Shown: positions 1 through 11,330 of the stretch, one piece after another
How the letters are laid out: each line of letters starts with the position of its first letter
How positions within the stretch are numbered: the stretch's first letter is position 1
Source of the DNA: Saturnia japonica
Lineage: Eukaryota > Arthropoda > Insecta > Lepidoptera > Saturniidae
Direction: 5' to 3'
Length of the DNA: 64,000 bases
Assembly (NCBI GenBank): GCA_033032175.1
Contig: CM065304.1
Coordinates: 28,712,653 to 28,776,652 of the forward strand
Position numbers and translations under genes: made by a program
The notes under the pieces: generated by a model
What the model saw: the letters and a program-made list of their open reading frames with translations, nothing else
What the model was told of the DNA's origin: nothing
The model's database searches: none

Positions 1-239
1 GTGTATATAATGTATGAAGTTGTTCACTGTGTAGGCTTATTTTCGTATGTACAATGTTCTGATAAACAAAAAAAATAATAGTAATATTAGAAACATTAAA
101 AAATTAAGAATTAGGTACTTAAATTATTATATTTTATGAAAAATGGATGGCCAGAAAAAGCACTGATATATCTGATTCTATTAAATATTATTTAAAGTTT
201 AATCATAATATCACTAAAGACAATAATTTATTTTTCAAG

Positions 240-1106
240 AATGATAGACTCATAATTCCTAAATCATTATGATTATCAATGATTAGAAATTACATGAAGT
301 TCATGTAGGTATAGCTAAAATTAAACAAACTGCTAGAAATTTATATTATTGGCCAAAAATAGATATACATGTAAAAGATTTTGTCAGAAGGTTTTTTATA
401 TGTCAATCACACCAAAATCATAATGTTAAAGAACCACTTTTGTCAATTCTCAAAGATAGGAGTAGATATTATGGAATTGAAAAAGAAAAGTTACGTAGTT
501 ATATATGACTAACACAAAAAAGTGGTTAGATATAAAATTAATTCCTAATAAATCAGCTAACAGTGTAATAAATTCATTAATAGACATATTTTCACAATTT
601 TGTTGTATGTTCAGAAGTAATATCAGATCATGAATCTTTTGATTCCAAATAATGTAAAGGTTTTGTTTTCAATTTAATCTTTTAAGTCTTAGATATCCAA
701 AACCTAATGGAATGGCCGGAAGGGATATTCAAGTTGCAAAGAAATTGTTAAGTAAATGTACGAAACATAAAACAGATATCAGAGTAGCATTACTTCAATA
801 AAGGTCATTTCCAGTTTCAGGCACAAACTTTTCACCTTCTCAATTATTAATTAGTAGAAAAATAAAAACAAAAGTAGGTACCTGTAACACATCAATCAGT
901 ATTTGAAATCAAAAATGAACGTAAATGTGAATACACAGTTTAATAAGATTAAACTTAGTCACAGGACAAGTATGGTATAAGAAAGACCCTAATTATAAGT
1001 GGATTTAAAGAAAAATTGTTAATATAATAACTTTAGGTCATATAATATTTTAGATTGTAAGGATGGATGTACTTATACTAGAACATCACATCATGTTCGA
1101 CCTCAA
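240..1106 (+). pseudogene. Decayed Ty3/gypsy-type retrotransposon pol (integrase end)
   Basis: Readable fragments in changing frames. An H2C2-type zinc finger piece reads HEVHVGIAKIKQTARNLYYW with FICQSH; the first Cys of the pair is Phe. Then YPKPNGMAGRDIQVAKKLL and VALLQYRSFPVSGTNFSPSQ from the integrase core and C-terminus, and CTYTRTSHHVRPQ before a stop at about 1,106. Several stops and frameshifts make it non-functional. The element presumably extends left of the window. Confidence 0.7.
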
Positions 1107-1545
1107 TAATTTGCTTATATGTACAAGTTACAGGTTTACACGTACTTATTTTCCGCAACTCGACGACCATGTGCGCCTATTTTGCATGATGCTGGCCGAC
1201 CTCAGCCCAATTCTTCCAGAAAGTCCACCAGTCGTTCGATGTTGTTGCTTATATGTATATAAAGGCTGAGTGTGAACGCAGCTGGGAGAAAGTGTGATAG
1301 AACCGCAACATCGCTTGTCTTTATATATAAGTCATTATCTAATTATACTTTGTGGATCATTGAACTTCATTTCCTTTATTTAAGTATTTTTATGAATATC
1401 TAGGGTGTGTCCAAGTGTCTAATAATTGTAAAATTGTAATTAACATAACATTAGGTATAATAAAGTCTGTGTTCCCCATGCAGTGTTTTACTACTTCAAT
1501 ACTACAGTGGTTTCGGAAAAATCAGTTATATAACAATTGCTGTCT
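1107..1545 (+). mobile_element. Probable 3' LTR of the gypsy-type element
   Basis: Lies directly after the pol end. Contains a TATA-like tatataaagg near 1,255 and aataaagtctgtgttccc near 1,460, the order expected of an LTR promoter and polyadenylation signal. Exact ends could not be set because the 5' LTR is outside the window. Confidence 0.45.
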
Positions 1546-1938
1546 TAACCAGTGAACACACGACCTATATCTGATATCACCCATACATTACAAGTGTAAA
1601 ATGTATGTAAGTATGACACATATGATGTCAAAGTAAAGTAACATATTCCTGGGTTAATATTATAGTTGTAGGTAGGTATTAGAAATTATAGAACAAGTTA
1701 TAAGAATTATAGTAAATGAATCAAGTCTCATTATCATAATAAGCCCTTTATGTTTTTCAATTTGTTATTATCATTTCACTTTACATGAGCTTAGCCATAA
1801 GACGGCTAGCCTTTATATAAATTGTAATTAAAAGTTTCTAGGTCGCCCAGGTATGTATTTGTAAGTACTATAGTAGGTAATTACATGAGATAAAATAAAA
1901 CAACATTTATGCCAAAAATTTACTAAGAAACTAAAAAC

Positions 1939-2075
1939 AAATACAAAATATGGTAAAAGAAAGTTTTTAAAGGGTTTTTTATGTAATAATCATAAACTTT
2001 TTTTACAAGTACTTTTAAAATAAACAATATAAAACTTATAATAAATATAAAACATGAGTAGGTATGTTTATCATC
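1939..2075 (+). repeat. Dispersed repeat, copy 1
   Basis: About 130 bp beginning aaatacaaaatatggtaaaa, found again at 7,057-7,185 with many small differences. Identity unknown. The rest of 1,546-2,679 shows nothing recognisable. Confidence 0.6.
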
Positions 2076-2679
2076 TGGTGATAATTTCAATGTTCATCAA
2101 AACTATTTCATGGGTTGGTACCGCACCACCACATACTTTCAACACTGTTCCATTATTAAAACATATACGTGAAACAAGTCTTTATGGCTCCAGAAACAAC
2201 TCTTCCCTTCTGTACCACACCACGGTCTTAGCTAGACGATGTTCTACCATCCATCTTCCCACATTAATACCGTTCTGAGTATATTAGTCGATCCAGATGT
2301 ACTTGTCTAATACTAGTCTCACAACGATGAATACTGTAGGCTCCCCGATGATACTTTCCATAAATTGACCGGCAACTGACGACCATATCGAAGTCAGTTC
2401 ATAAGGGAAGCAGTTGCCAATCTTACAAGAAGTCGCCAGAGAAGCGACTCTTTCTTCTATTATCGAATAATATAAGTCGGGATACAGCACTGATATATCG
2501 TAGAAGCCATAATCAATGGCATACACTGCACATTTGTCTTCATAGGCAGTACGTGTTTATTATTTTATATATTCTTCCTGGAATATATTTGTTTACTGTA
2601 GTAGAATAGTAAACGACGACTTTATTTTCGATTATATCTGCTTCTTCTATGCGTTCTCCTGCACTTTCTAATAGTTGTA

Positions 2680-3649
2680 CAAGGTGTCCAGAAAGGGTAT
2701 CGGGTATTTGTAAGTTCAATGAAATGACTTTATTAGGGAATAATTCGTTAACAACTTCCATTGAGTCATTTGAGGTATGGCATGTGGCCCCATCTTGCTG
2801 GAACCACGTTCTTGAGTTGAAACCTGCAAACTCCTGCAACTCTGGGACCAAAAAATTTCGCAACATATCGCAATAACGGTCACTATTCACATTAATTGCT
2901 CGGCCTCGTTGATCTTCATGAAAATAAGGACCAATTATGCCTTTAGCAGACATAGCGGCCCAAACAACGACCTTTGGGCTATGCAGGGGTCGTTCATGCT
3001 TTCGTCTCGGATTCTCCACTGCCCAGTACCGACAATTCTGCTTATTAACATGACCATTCAGGTGAAAATTTGCTTCTTCACTGAACAGTATGTTGTTAAA
3101 GTTGTCAAATCGCTGCAGCATTTCGTTCGCAAAATTCAGTCGATTAGCATAGTCCGTATCTTTCAATTCTTGAACTCTTATAGGCTTTTAGATGTAAGTC
3201 TTTCTTTAAAATCGAATGTAAAGACGATTTTTTGATGTTCAACGCTTGGCTTCGCTTTCGGATGGATAAAGACGGATTTTGACGACCCGACGCCTCAACT
3301 TCTTCAATTGTTTCTTCATCGCGAACTGAACGAGGACGACCAGAGTTTTGAATTTTAACTGTCGCACTTGTATTCTCGAACATCCTGATCCATTTCCTAA
3401 TGCTATCGTCACTTGGCGCGTGGCGTGTACGATATTCCGCACGATAGAGACGTTGAGCAGTCACTATTGAATCACCATTACGATAATACGCTCGTACGCA
3501 AAATGCGCGATGCGTCCCCGAGTACTGTTCCATCGTGACTAAAACTCCACAAAATGGCAGACGCCACGAACGCCTCCCCGCACCCTTTAGACGCCCCGTT
3601 TAGAATATGGCGCGAAAACAAATACCCGATACCCTTTCTGGACACCTTG
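2680..3649 (-). mobile_element. DD41D-type Tc1/mariner element, internally deleted copy
   Basis: Terminal inverted repeats start caaggtgtccagaaagggta at both ends (about 32 bp) and TA flanks each side, the superfamily target duplication. Compared with the copy at 7.9 kb, about 325 bp of the transposase 3' end is missing, joined at a shared gaaa. The transposase frame is broken by an 8-nt loss near 3,180. It keeps HLNGHVNKQNCRYW and WFQQDGATCHTS, has FSEEA in place of FSDEA (first catalytic Asp to Glu) and lacks the third acidic residue. It cannot encode an active enzyme but keeps both ends. Confidence 0.88.
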
Positions 3650-4674
3650 TATATCATCTTCTGTAATAACGGCTCTCCGCACGTAGATATTCGATGGATG
3701 ATGAATCCACGTTATGACAACTTCATAAGTTCTCAGCAATTCAAATTTTCATTCAGCGACGTTTGCTGCTAAATTGGATATAATATTATCCATCTTGATA
3801 ATCGCAAACTGATAAATTCTTCACTATATTTATTGTGGTTATTTTTTATGACAAACTTGTTACTTCGTGACTTGTTAAGAAATAATATGTAGGTAGGTAG
3901 TGAAATTTGAAATTATGCAATTCATACTATTTTCTTATTAAAATAAAATTAATTATTAAAATGAATTGTTTATGACGTAAAAAACGGCGCGTAAGAGCAA
4001 ACATACGGTTTTCATGTTGTCATTTGTGTTCATTTAATTTTTAATACAAAATATCCGTGAATATCTCGTTAAATTTTTATTATGTGTGTAGGTATAACTT
4101 ACAATTAGTTTTGTTTTTACTGACAAATTCTAAATGTAAATAATAGAAATTGCTGTTACTTAATATATAGGTACTCTTGAAAATTGCCAAGACACCGAAC
4201 AATTAGATAACACAATGCTATGAACATTTTTTATTAAACCAAGTATTAAATAAAATTCGTGTAAATATTAAGAATCTGCGAATTGTATGTTGTTTTTGTT
4301 TAGCTGTCTATTTAAAATCATTTAAAGTAGGTATATATCTCTAATAGCTGGAAGAGTTAATAAAAGAAATCGTGTTGAGTAAGTACAGTTAGATTTTTTA
4401 AATGAAGTTTGATTTTTTTAAAGATGTCTGGTATATTCAAGTTTATTATTTACATCGTTAATTGTCACTAGATATATATACAAGTATAATAAACTTTATA
4501 CGTTTTGACATTTTCATTTGATTTCCATAGTAATTGTACCTATCTATTACGATTTCAATTTTTAATAATAACTTACGAAAATTTTCCATTCGAACAAGTA
4601 TTCGTGAGATTAGCGCGTTGAACCAAACAAAGAAACTCTTCAGCTTTATAATATTAGTATAGATCCATTATCAT
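3650..4674. other. No gene or element recognised
   Basis: AT-rich sequence with stops in all frames. Nothing supportable was found. Confidence 0.6.
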
Positions 4675-4805
4675 AGGTTTTAGACCCTATATAATGTAAT
4701 TCTGGTAGCGTTTTGTGTGCATATAACTTGGTTGTTGTGCATAAGTGAAGTGGATTATAAATATAAACTGGAAGCATACATTTTGATATGCCACAAAAAC
4801 TCCCT
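4675..4805 (+). repeat. Dispersed repeat pair member (with 17,035-17,185)
   Basis: Shares gcataagtgaagtgga and aaatataaactgga with 17,035-17,185 in the same order and orientation, roughly three quarters identical by eye. The family is not recognised. Confidence 0.55.
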
Positions 4806-4855
4806 AGAAAGTTCTAACAAGGGAGCCACCATCTTGTAGGGATATTGAATTCGTT

Positions 4856-5664
4856 CTAAGGTTGAAATCTATAGAGGTTACTCAGATTTTGCTCAGACTT
4901 ATCTCAGTCCTAAGTTCCGAAATTTAAATCAAGCTTAGCATTTGCTCAGCTCTGCCTGAGTATAGTTCAAGTCATCATATTCGATGACATACGGAAAACT
5001 TGGGTATTATACGATTGAAAAAATAGTATAGCATAATAGTGACCGAACAGTCATTTTATATATATTTTAAATTATCTGTATTTATCGATTCTCATTGGCT
5101 TGAACTACATAGAAATGACTGTTTATATTACGTACTACGTTTGTACATGTTTTGTCATTTTTGCCGTTTGCAGTTTTTTTGTTTTATTCAAAAAAACTAT
5201 TTCAAGCGAATCGACGTAACAAATACAAATTGCGTTTGAAATTACAATGATCACGTTCATAACCAATAATTATATTTATATGTTGATAATCGTAAAAAAC
5301 GTTTCGTTATTTGTTTCATACTTCAATTTTTTTAATTTTATATACGAATAATCTGTCATTTTTACTTTAAAGCAAGTTGAAAATTATACAATTTAAACTG
5401 TATTTTAAATACCTTTTTAATTTTCGCTAAATAATTCGTGATAAATTTATTTCTTTGAGTTGAATAAATTTTACAGTCCTGATGCGGTATCGAAACAGTA
5501 ATTTCAAGTTACCAGACATTTCCTTAGCTAGAGCTAAGCTTAAGCTTAGCGTAACTCGACTATAAATTCGAAAGCGTAGATTACGCTGAGTAAATGTTTA
5601 GCAAAGTGTAAGCTAAGCTAAGGTTGAGCTAAGACTGAGTACGCTCTATAGATTTCAGCCTAAG
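4856..5664. mobile_element. Inverted-repeat (MITE-like) element, 809 bp
   Basis: The first and last 30 bp are inverted copies (26 of 30 match), both containing tgaaatctatagag and tactcag. Subterminal ctaag/gagct-rich motifs recur near both ends. No transposase frame and no clear target duplication. The superfamily cannot be assigned. Confidence 0.7.
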
Positions 5665-7056
5665 ACAGGACCATGGCACTATATTCACTCTATAATGGCA
5701 GTAATTATTTTCAATAAAAAGGACTAGTTAGTAAGAAGAAGAAAAAGGGTGATTGAATACTTACTGTCACTGACACGGGCAGTTTGCGTTGAAAACTCAG
5801 GTCAACTATCTACTACTTGACTTGATGATTGAGCGGATGATTGTATGAAGATCAGTATTTTAGGGAAATATGTAATGAATCCTTATAAAATACATTGCGT
5901 TTTAAAAAGTATCTACGTGCGTGGGAGCAACCTACTCACATTACCACAGCTGACGTTCACAAGGCTTCATGATCATAATACAACTTGGTCATGAAAATCT
6001 GTTGCAAGCTTGCGGACTATATTATGTTCCCCACTATTGACGAAATAGTTTTAAATTAATATTTTAGTTAAATAAATTGATTAAAAGATTCCTTTTAAAT
6101 TACATTCCTATTTCTTTAAATTATTTTTTTAATGTGATTAAAATAAAAATTAAAAGGTTGGTTATCCATAATGAATACGATATATATTCAACTAACATGT
6201 AGGAGGCGCCATCTATTAATAAAATGTTAAACTAACATGACAGTTGTTGGATTGTTTACATTAAATATTGTAAACGCAGCTAGGTAGTTTTAATATTAGT
6301 ACGATTATTTTCATGTAAATATCGTGGATTTAAGTTCTCATCTCTGGGTTTTTAAAACATGGAATTAGGATTATAGGAATCTCGATTATTTAAAACAAAA
6401 TTATTGTCCCATAATCAAAAAAATATAGCGGCGTAGGCAATTACGCACCGATTTTCTTTCCCATTCAGTCTTCTTTTTGGTAACATAGATAGCGTTATCG
6501 TCCACCACAATGTAGGAAGTACGTTTGAAAGGCAAGGATCACGTTAATCACATAAAACAAAGCGCAGTAAATTTACTACAAAGTTTTTTTAATGAAAGTG
6601 AGTAACGAAAAGATATACAGTCTTTCTGATTTTATTGCGATCCTAAATTTTGTGATCATAAATAACATGGTTTATAGTTGCTGTAGGTAAGTACAATTAT
6701 GTAAGTAGTCAGTAAGTACTGACTCCTATCCCAGGTAATAAAAATTGCCTCTGTATTTCTCAAAGAATTCAGTATTGCTCTTGCACTTATCGCTGCTTTG
6801 CACGAAAGAAATATAGCGTGTTTTACAAAACAACCTATACCTAAGTAGGAAATGAGTTTGTTTGAATATCTCCTCTCTTATTCAAATACATAGGTAGATT
6901 CGAACTACTGAGCCATGGGTCGCCTCGTGTTCAAATAGTATGTAGTAACTTGACGGCTGCTGCTTTTCTTAGATAAAAGTTAAACCAATGATCTCTCGGT
7001 ATTCGAATCCTGTACTGGTACTGCATACACTTTTAGACGATGAAAGTAATTGTTGT
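5665..7056. other. No gene or element recognised
   Basis: AT-rich, stops in all frames. A T-loop-like stretch near 7,010 is not part of a foldable tRNA. Confidence 0.55.
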
Positions 7057-7185
7057 ATTTAAATACAAAATATGGTAAAAGAAAGTTTTAATGGGTTTTT
7101 AATGTGTTATTCATATTCTTATATCTTTACAAGTAGGTACTTTTAAAATAAACTTAATGTAAAACATCAGTAGATAGGTTTACCA
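7057..7185 (+). repeat. Dispersed repeat, copy 2
   Basis: Second copy of the repeat at 1,939. It keeps tacttttaaaataaac and the flanking aaaacat-gtaggt motifs. Confidence 0.55.
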
Positions 7186-7342
7186 TAAAGGAGTAATAAC
7201 TGTAATATACAGTCTTGGATATAAACGAGGCTGTGTTCCATCTTTGTTTCTCTTGTTGTTAACGTTAACACGTTAAGCAAGTTTAGACGGAAGGTTGTAA
7301 TTCTTTTGCATCTCACCAAATATGATTAATATTGTAATAAAA

Positions 7343-7653
7343 TCCTACTAATATAATAAATGTGAAAGTGTGTATGTTTGGATGTTTGTTACTCAATCAC
7401 GCTAAAACGGCTGAAAAGATCTCAATGAAATTTGGCACACAGATAGTCTATGACCTGGAATAACACATAGGGTACTTTTTATCCCGTTCAAAGTCATAGT
7501 TTAACCAGTGTTATCCTACAAATATAATAAATGGAAAGTTTCTATGTTTGTTACTCAATCACGTAAAAACGGCGATTTTTTTGGTTTGTCGTGTTCCGAG
7601 ATCAGTCTGTGTATATCCAATAATACGCAGACGAAGACGCGGGTATCAGCTAG
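7343..7653 (+). mobile_element. Short non-autonomous Helitron with a duplicated head
   Basis: Begins TCCTACTAATATAATAAATG after an A and ends gcgggtatcagCTAG before a T, matching the A|TC...CTAG|T insertion style of lepidopteran Helitrons. A second head-like sequence (tcctacaaatataataaatg) begins at 7,514. Before the 3' end it contains a piece of the unit tandemly repeated at 41-43 kb (ggtttgtcgtgttccgagat). No coding frame. Confidence 0.75.
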
Positions 7654-7906
7654 TTAGTAATAATTATTATAGCATCAAATTAGAATAAACAGTTTCAATA
7701 TTACAATGTTTTTTTTAAAATTTTATAACTCCAAAAAGTAGATCCTTTTTATGTATTTTGGCAGTAAATAGCTTAACATTATGTCCGACAAATGTGCCAG
7801 GTAATAAGAAATTCCTACATATCTTTAAATAACTACATAACCAATATCACGCAGTATATTTTTTGTTGAAGCGTTGTTTAAATTTTAACAATTTTAACTC
7901 CTAATA

Positions 7907-9152
7907 CAAGGTGTCCAGAAAGGGTATCGGGTATTTGTAAGTTCAATGAAACAAAAATTATTTGTATGCAATAAAAAAGTTTATTGTTTATTATTAGCAT
8001 ATGAATTGGAGAATTATTTGGAAAAGATGATGTTATCCAAATGATGACCGTTACGTTGCTGGCACTCTTCTAAATGGAAACGAAGATTGGCGATAACACG
8101 TTGACACATAGCTATCGATATTGCTGCCATTTCTGACCTGATGTTTTGCTTTAACTGGGTTAGATTCGTGGGATTATTTTGATAAACCTTACTTTTATGG
8201 TATCCCCATGCAAAATAGTCAAGCGGGCTAAGGTCGGGGCTTCTGGGAGGCCAGTTGATGTTACCCCTTCGCGAAATGACTTTATTAGGGAATAATACGT
8301 TAACAACTTCCATTGAGTCATTTGAGGTATGGCAAGTGGCCCCATCTTGCTGGAACCACGTTCTTGAGTTGAAACCTGCAAATTCCTGCAACTCTGGGAC
8401 CAAAAAATTTCGCAACATATCGCAATAACGGTCACTATTCACATTAATTGCTCGGCCTCGTTGATCTTCATGAAAATAAGGACCAATTATGCCTTTAGCA
8501 GACATAGCGGCCCAAACAACGACCTTTGGGCAATGCAGGAGTCGTTCATGCTTTCGTCTCGGATTCTCCACTGCCCAGTACCGACAATTCTGCTTATTAA
8601 CATGACCATTCAGGTGAAAATTTGCTTCGTCACTGAACAGTAAGTTGTTAAATCGCTGCAGCATTTTGTTCGCAAAATTCAGTCGATTAGCATAGTCCGT
8701 ATCCTTCAATTCTTGAACCAATTGAATTTTTTTTTTGATGTTCAACGCTTGGCTTCGCTTTCGGATGCATAAAGACGGATTTTGACGAACCGACGCCTCA
8801 ACTTCTTCAATTGTTTCTTCATCGCGAACTGAACGAGAACGACCAGAGTTTTGAATGTTAACTGTCGCACCTGTATTCTCGAACATCCTGATCCATTTTC
8901 TAATGCTATCGTCACTTGGCGCGTGGCGTGTACGATATTCCGCACGATAGAGACGTTGAGCAGTCACTATTGAATCACCATTACGATAATACGCTCGTAC
9001 GCAAAATGCGCGATGCGTCCCCGAGTACTGTTCCATCGTGACTAAAACTCCACAAAATGGCAGACGCCACGAACCCCTCCCCGCACCCTTTAGACGCTCC
9101 GTTTCGAATATGGCGCGAAAACAAATACCCGATACCCTTTCTGGACACCTTG
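7907..9152 (-). mobile_element. DD41D-type Tc1/mariner element with perfect 32-bp TIRs
   Basis: 1,246 bp. The 32-bp terminal inverted repeats are identical, beginning caaggtgtccagaaagggta, and are flanked by TA on both sides. The transposase frame on the minus strand is open. It is the better preserved of the two copies of this family, probably the younger insertion by TIR identity. Confidence 0.93.
8014..9036 (-). CDS. Transposase, DD41D-like Tc1/mariner family (open frame, HTH deletion)
   Basis: 340 codons, ATG at 9036. The N-terminal HTH region starts MEQYSGTHRAFCVRAYYRNG. The catalytic part has LLFSDEANF (first D), WFQQDGATCHTS (second D) and PPRSPDLSPLDYF (third D); 41 residues separate the last two, the spacing of the DD41D group of insect mariner relatives. 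Compared with the 2.7-kb copy it lacks about 16 residues after LNIKK (the second HTH helix pair) and three residues before LLFSDEA, both in frame. The enzyme cuts and rejoins its own TIRs in intact relatives; the HTH loss makes activity of this copy doubtful. Confidence 0.88.
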   Translation of the reverse strand: MEQYSGTHRAFCVRAYYRNGDSIVTAQRLYRAEYRTRHAPSDDSIRKWIRMFENTGATVNIQNSGRSRSVRDEETIEEVEASVRQNPSLCIRKRSQALNIKKKIQLVQELKDTDYANRLNFANKMLQRFNNLLFSDEANFHLNGHVNKQNCRYWAVENPRRKHERLLHCPKVVVWAAMSAKGIIGPYFHEDQRGRAINVNSDRYCDMLRNFLVPELQEFAGFNSRTWFQQDGATCHTSNDSMEVVNVLFPNKVISRRGNINWPPRSPDLSPLDYFAWGYHKSKVYQNNPTNLTQLKQNIRSEMAAISIAMCQRVIANLRFHLEECQQRNGHHLDNIIFSK

Positions 9153-11260
9153 TATATTTTAAAACAACTGATATTTGTATTTATTATAATATAACCTTTG
9201 TTTGAGTTTATTTGAACAATTTAAACTTAGAAATGTTTTTAAAAGTTTTTTATACAAATCTGATATTCAGCAGTAACATTTGCATCCTCCTATTGATAAA
9301 GAAATTACATAGAAAAGATTAAGATTTTCCTATTTATTAATACTGTTTAAACAAAAACTGAAGGTGTCTGGATTACTTACTGCCTGACTTTGTACAATAC
9401 ATGTCTATATATCTATAAATGATACTTTATTAGTTAATAGTATAGACTGTAGACGCTGATACCCCTCCTTAAAAGTAATCCTGCACTATGTTGTCTGTTA
9501 AACTAGCAGTTGTTGATCAGGATTGGAATATTTTTTAGGATCTTAATATTTCATAAAATAAGTTGTATACAAACTCTAATTATCTTAGTAAAAATTGTTT
9601 AGAAAAATTTTAACTGTAAAAGTATTGGTTTATTAAAATAAAGGCTAATACCAGATTTGAAACTATGTTAGGAGAATTATAAATACTAAGAAATAAAACG
9701 GACATTAGGTTCTCCCATGAAGAATGATACTTTATTTCCTTGGTAAGTAAATAAAATATATTGAGGAAAATTTAACAAAGTGGTGGTGAGCACCTTAAAA
9801 TGACTTTAACATATTTGTTCCATTTTTGCATCTTCTAATAAGAATTTCCACCATGTCATATATACCTAAATAAATAAATCACTTTTTAAAACTATTTTAT
9901 TGAATATCGAAAACTTTTCAGTCTGTTATTACTATTATACTGTTGTGTAATGGTTGAAATATAATTTTTCTTATTTTTAGTATCTCGAAGAAACCTAGAC
10001 TAAGTTATTTGGATGACAGAAAAATCCCTCAAGAATCCAGAGAACTATTAATATTTCTTTGTGCATAATTATTTATTATAAATACCTAATAAATCCGTAA
10101 AAAATGCACTATCAATTTCTTGATTATTCTATTTTACCAATATCAAATAAAAGTAAAAATAGAAAAGTATATTTTCCTAGTCAAGTGTTATATTGTGTTG
10201 CAGTCTGGTTCTCACGCGACAGCGAAAAAGGAAGGTTATTTTTTTCGAGCGTATGTATGTATGAATGCCTATTTATTTAGCAAGCTTTTTAGCCTAAACG
10301 GCTTGATGGTTTTTAGTATATGAGGTGAGGTGAAGTAACATAAGATGATTTATTTTGTTTGTGTAAGCGAAATGTATTGTAGATAAAGTATTTTTAAAGT
10401 GTCCAGAGAGGTATTCATTGACAAACATCATCATTGTGGTAACTTGTAAATGTTTTTAAAAATATATATCAAAAAGGAGGTAGTGGGATAGAAAATTATA
10501 AACACACTTTCTATCAAATAATAATTTATAATACATTTTACAGAAACAAGCAACGACGAACTATGTTAAAACGAGAGAAGCCAATCTCCAACAATCATAC
10601 AACCAGCTGAATTTAATTTAAACAATAACATTACGATACCTTCATTGGGTGATAAGATTTTTTTCTTATATTATTGCGGAACATTGTGGGCCATTGTACT
10701 TTGACACAGTTTAGTTAAATAAAAATATAAACAAACTCAGATTTACTCATTTTACTAATTGATAATGAAATTATAACTCTATTCTGTATTTCTTGAGAAT
10801 ATTGTGTACTGTCGGGCTTTTATATTTTAAAATATATTTTTCTGCAACTCGCCGCCCGCGCTATAGGAAATTACCCAAAATGCTGGCCCGCATTGCCACG
10901 TTGTATGACAATGCTTTTTCCTGACCAAGATATTGATCAGCCCTGCGGGTGCAAGTCACCCAGTTGACTCGTGAATTCCATAAAAATGCTAGGTTTAAGA
11001 CTTCGCATTGCGAGTGGTCCTGAATTCCTCAAGCGATGAAGCCTCCGATGTGCAATCTGAATATTAAAACAGCTTTGAAATTTATCGACACCAATAATTC
11101 TAATTAGATCACAGTACTATCGAACTAACTAACTCTGCATTCACATTGCGCACTAACTATAGGTATCTTTGTCTAAATAGTAAAACATTATCAAATGCAA
11201 AGTTTCATCGAAATAGTTGGAGCCGTTTCCGAGAAACCAATTACATATATACATATTATA
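9153..11260. other. No gene recognised; possible LTR-like fragment
   Basis: Stops in all frames. At about 10,840-11,060 a GC-richer stretch (ctgcaactcgccgcccgcgc) resembles part of the LTR near 1,150 and may be a solo-LTR remnant. A stretch near 11,190-11,250 recurs near 41,230 (gttggagccgtttccgagaa). Confidence 0.45.
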
Positions 11261-11330
11261 CTAGCTAACCCGCACAAATTCGTCTGCGTCACATAAGAGA
11301 GAGAAAGTAGGTCGTAAGCAACATTAATTC
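11261..11330 (-). mobile_element. Helitron 3' end, minus orientation
   Basis: Reads ACTAGctaacccgcacaaat, the reverse complement of a gcgggttagCTAG|T terminus, followed by the usual gtgacgcagacga-type subterminal sequence on the minus strand. The 5' end was not located. Sequence to 12,478 shows no gene. Confidence 0.6.

Noticed and set aside
6985..7025. T-loop-like tattcgaatcc as a possible tRNA gene
   Set aside because: The flanks do not pair into a T stem or acceptor stem and no anticodon arm could be found. The similar sequence near 53,157 fails the same way.
10120..10323. 67-codon frame in an AT-rich stretch
   Set aside because: Low-complexity composition, no homology recognised, and the surrounding sequence resembles Helitron body.
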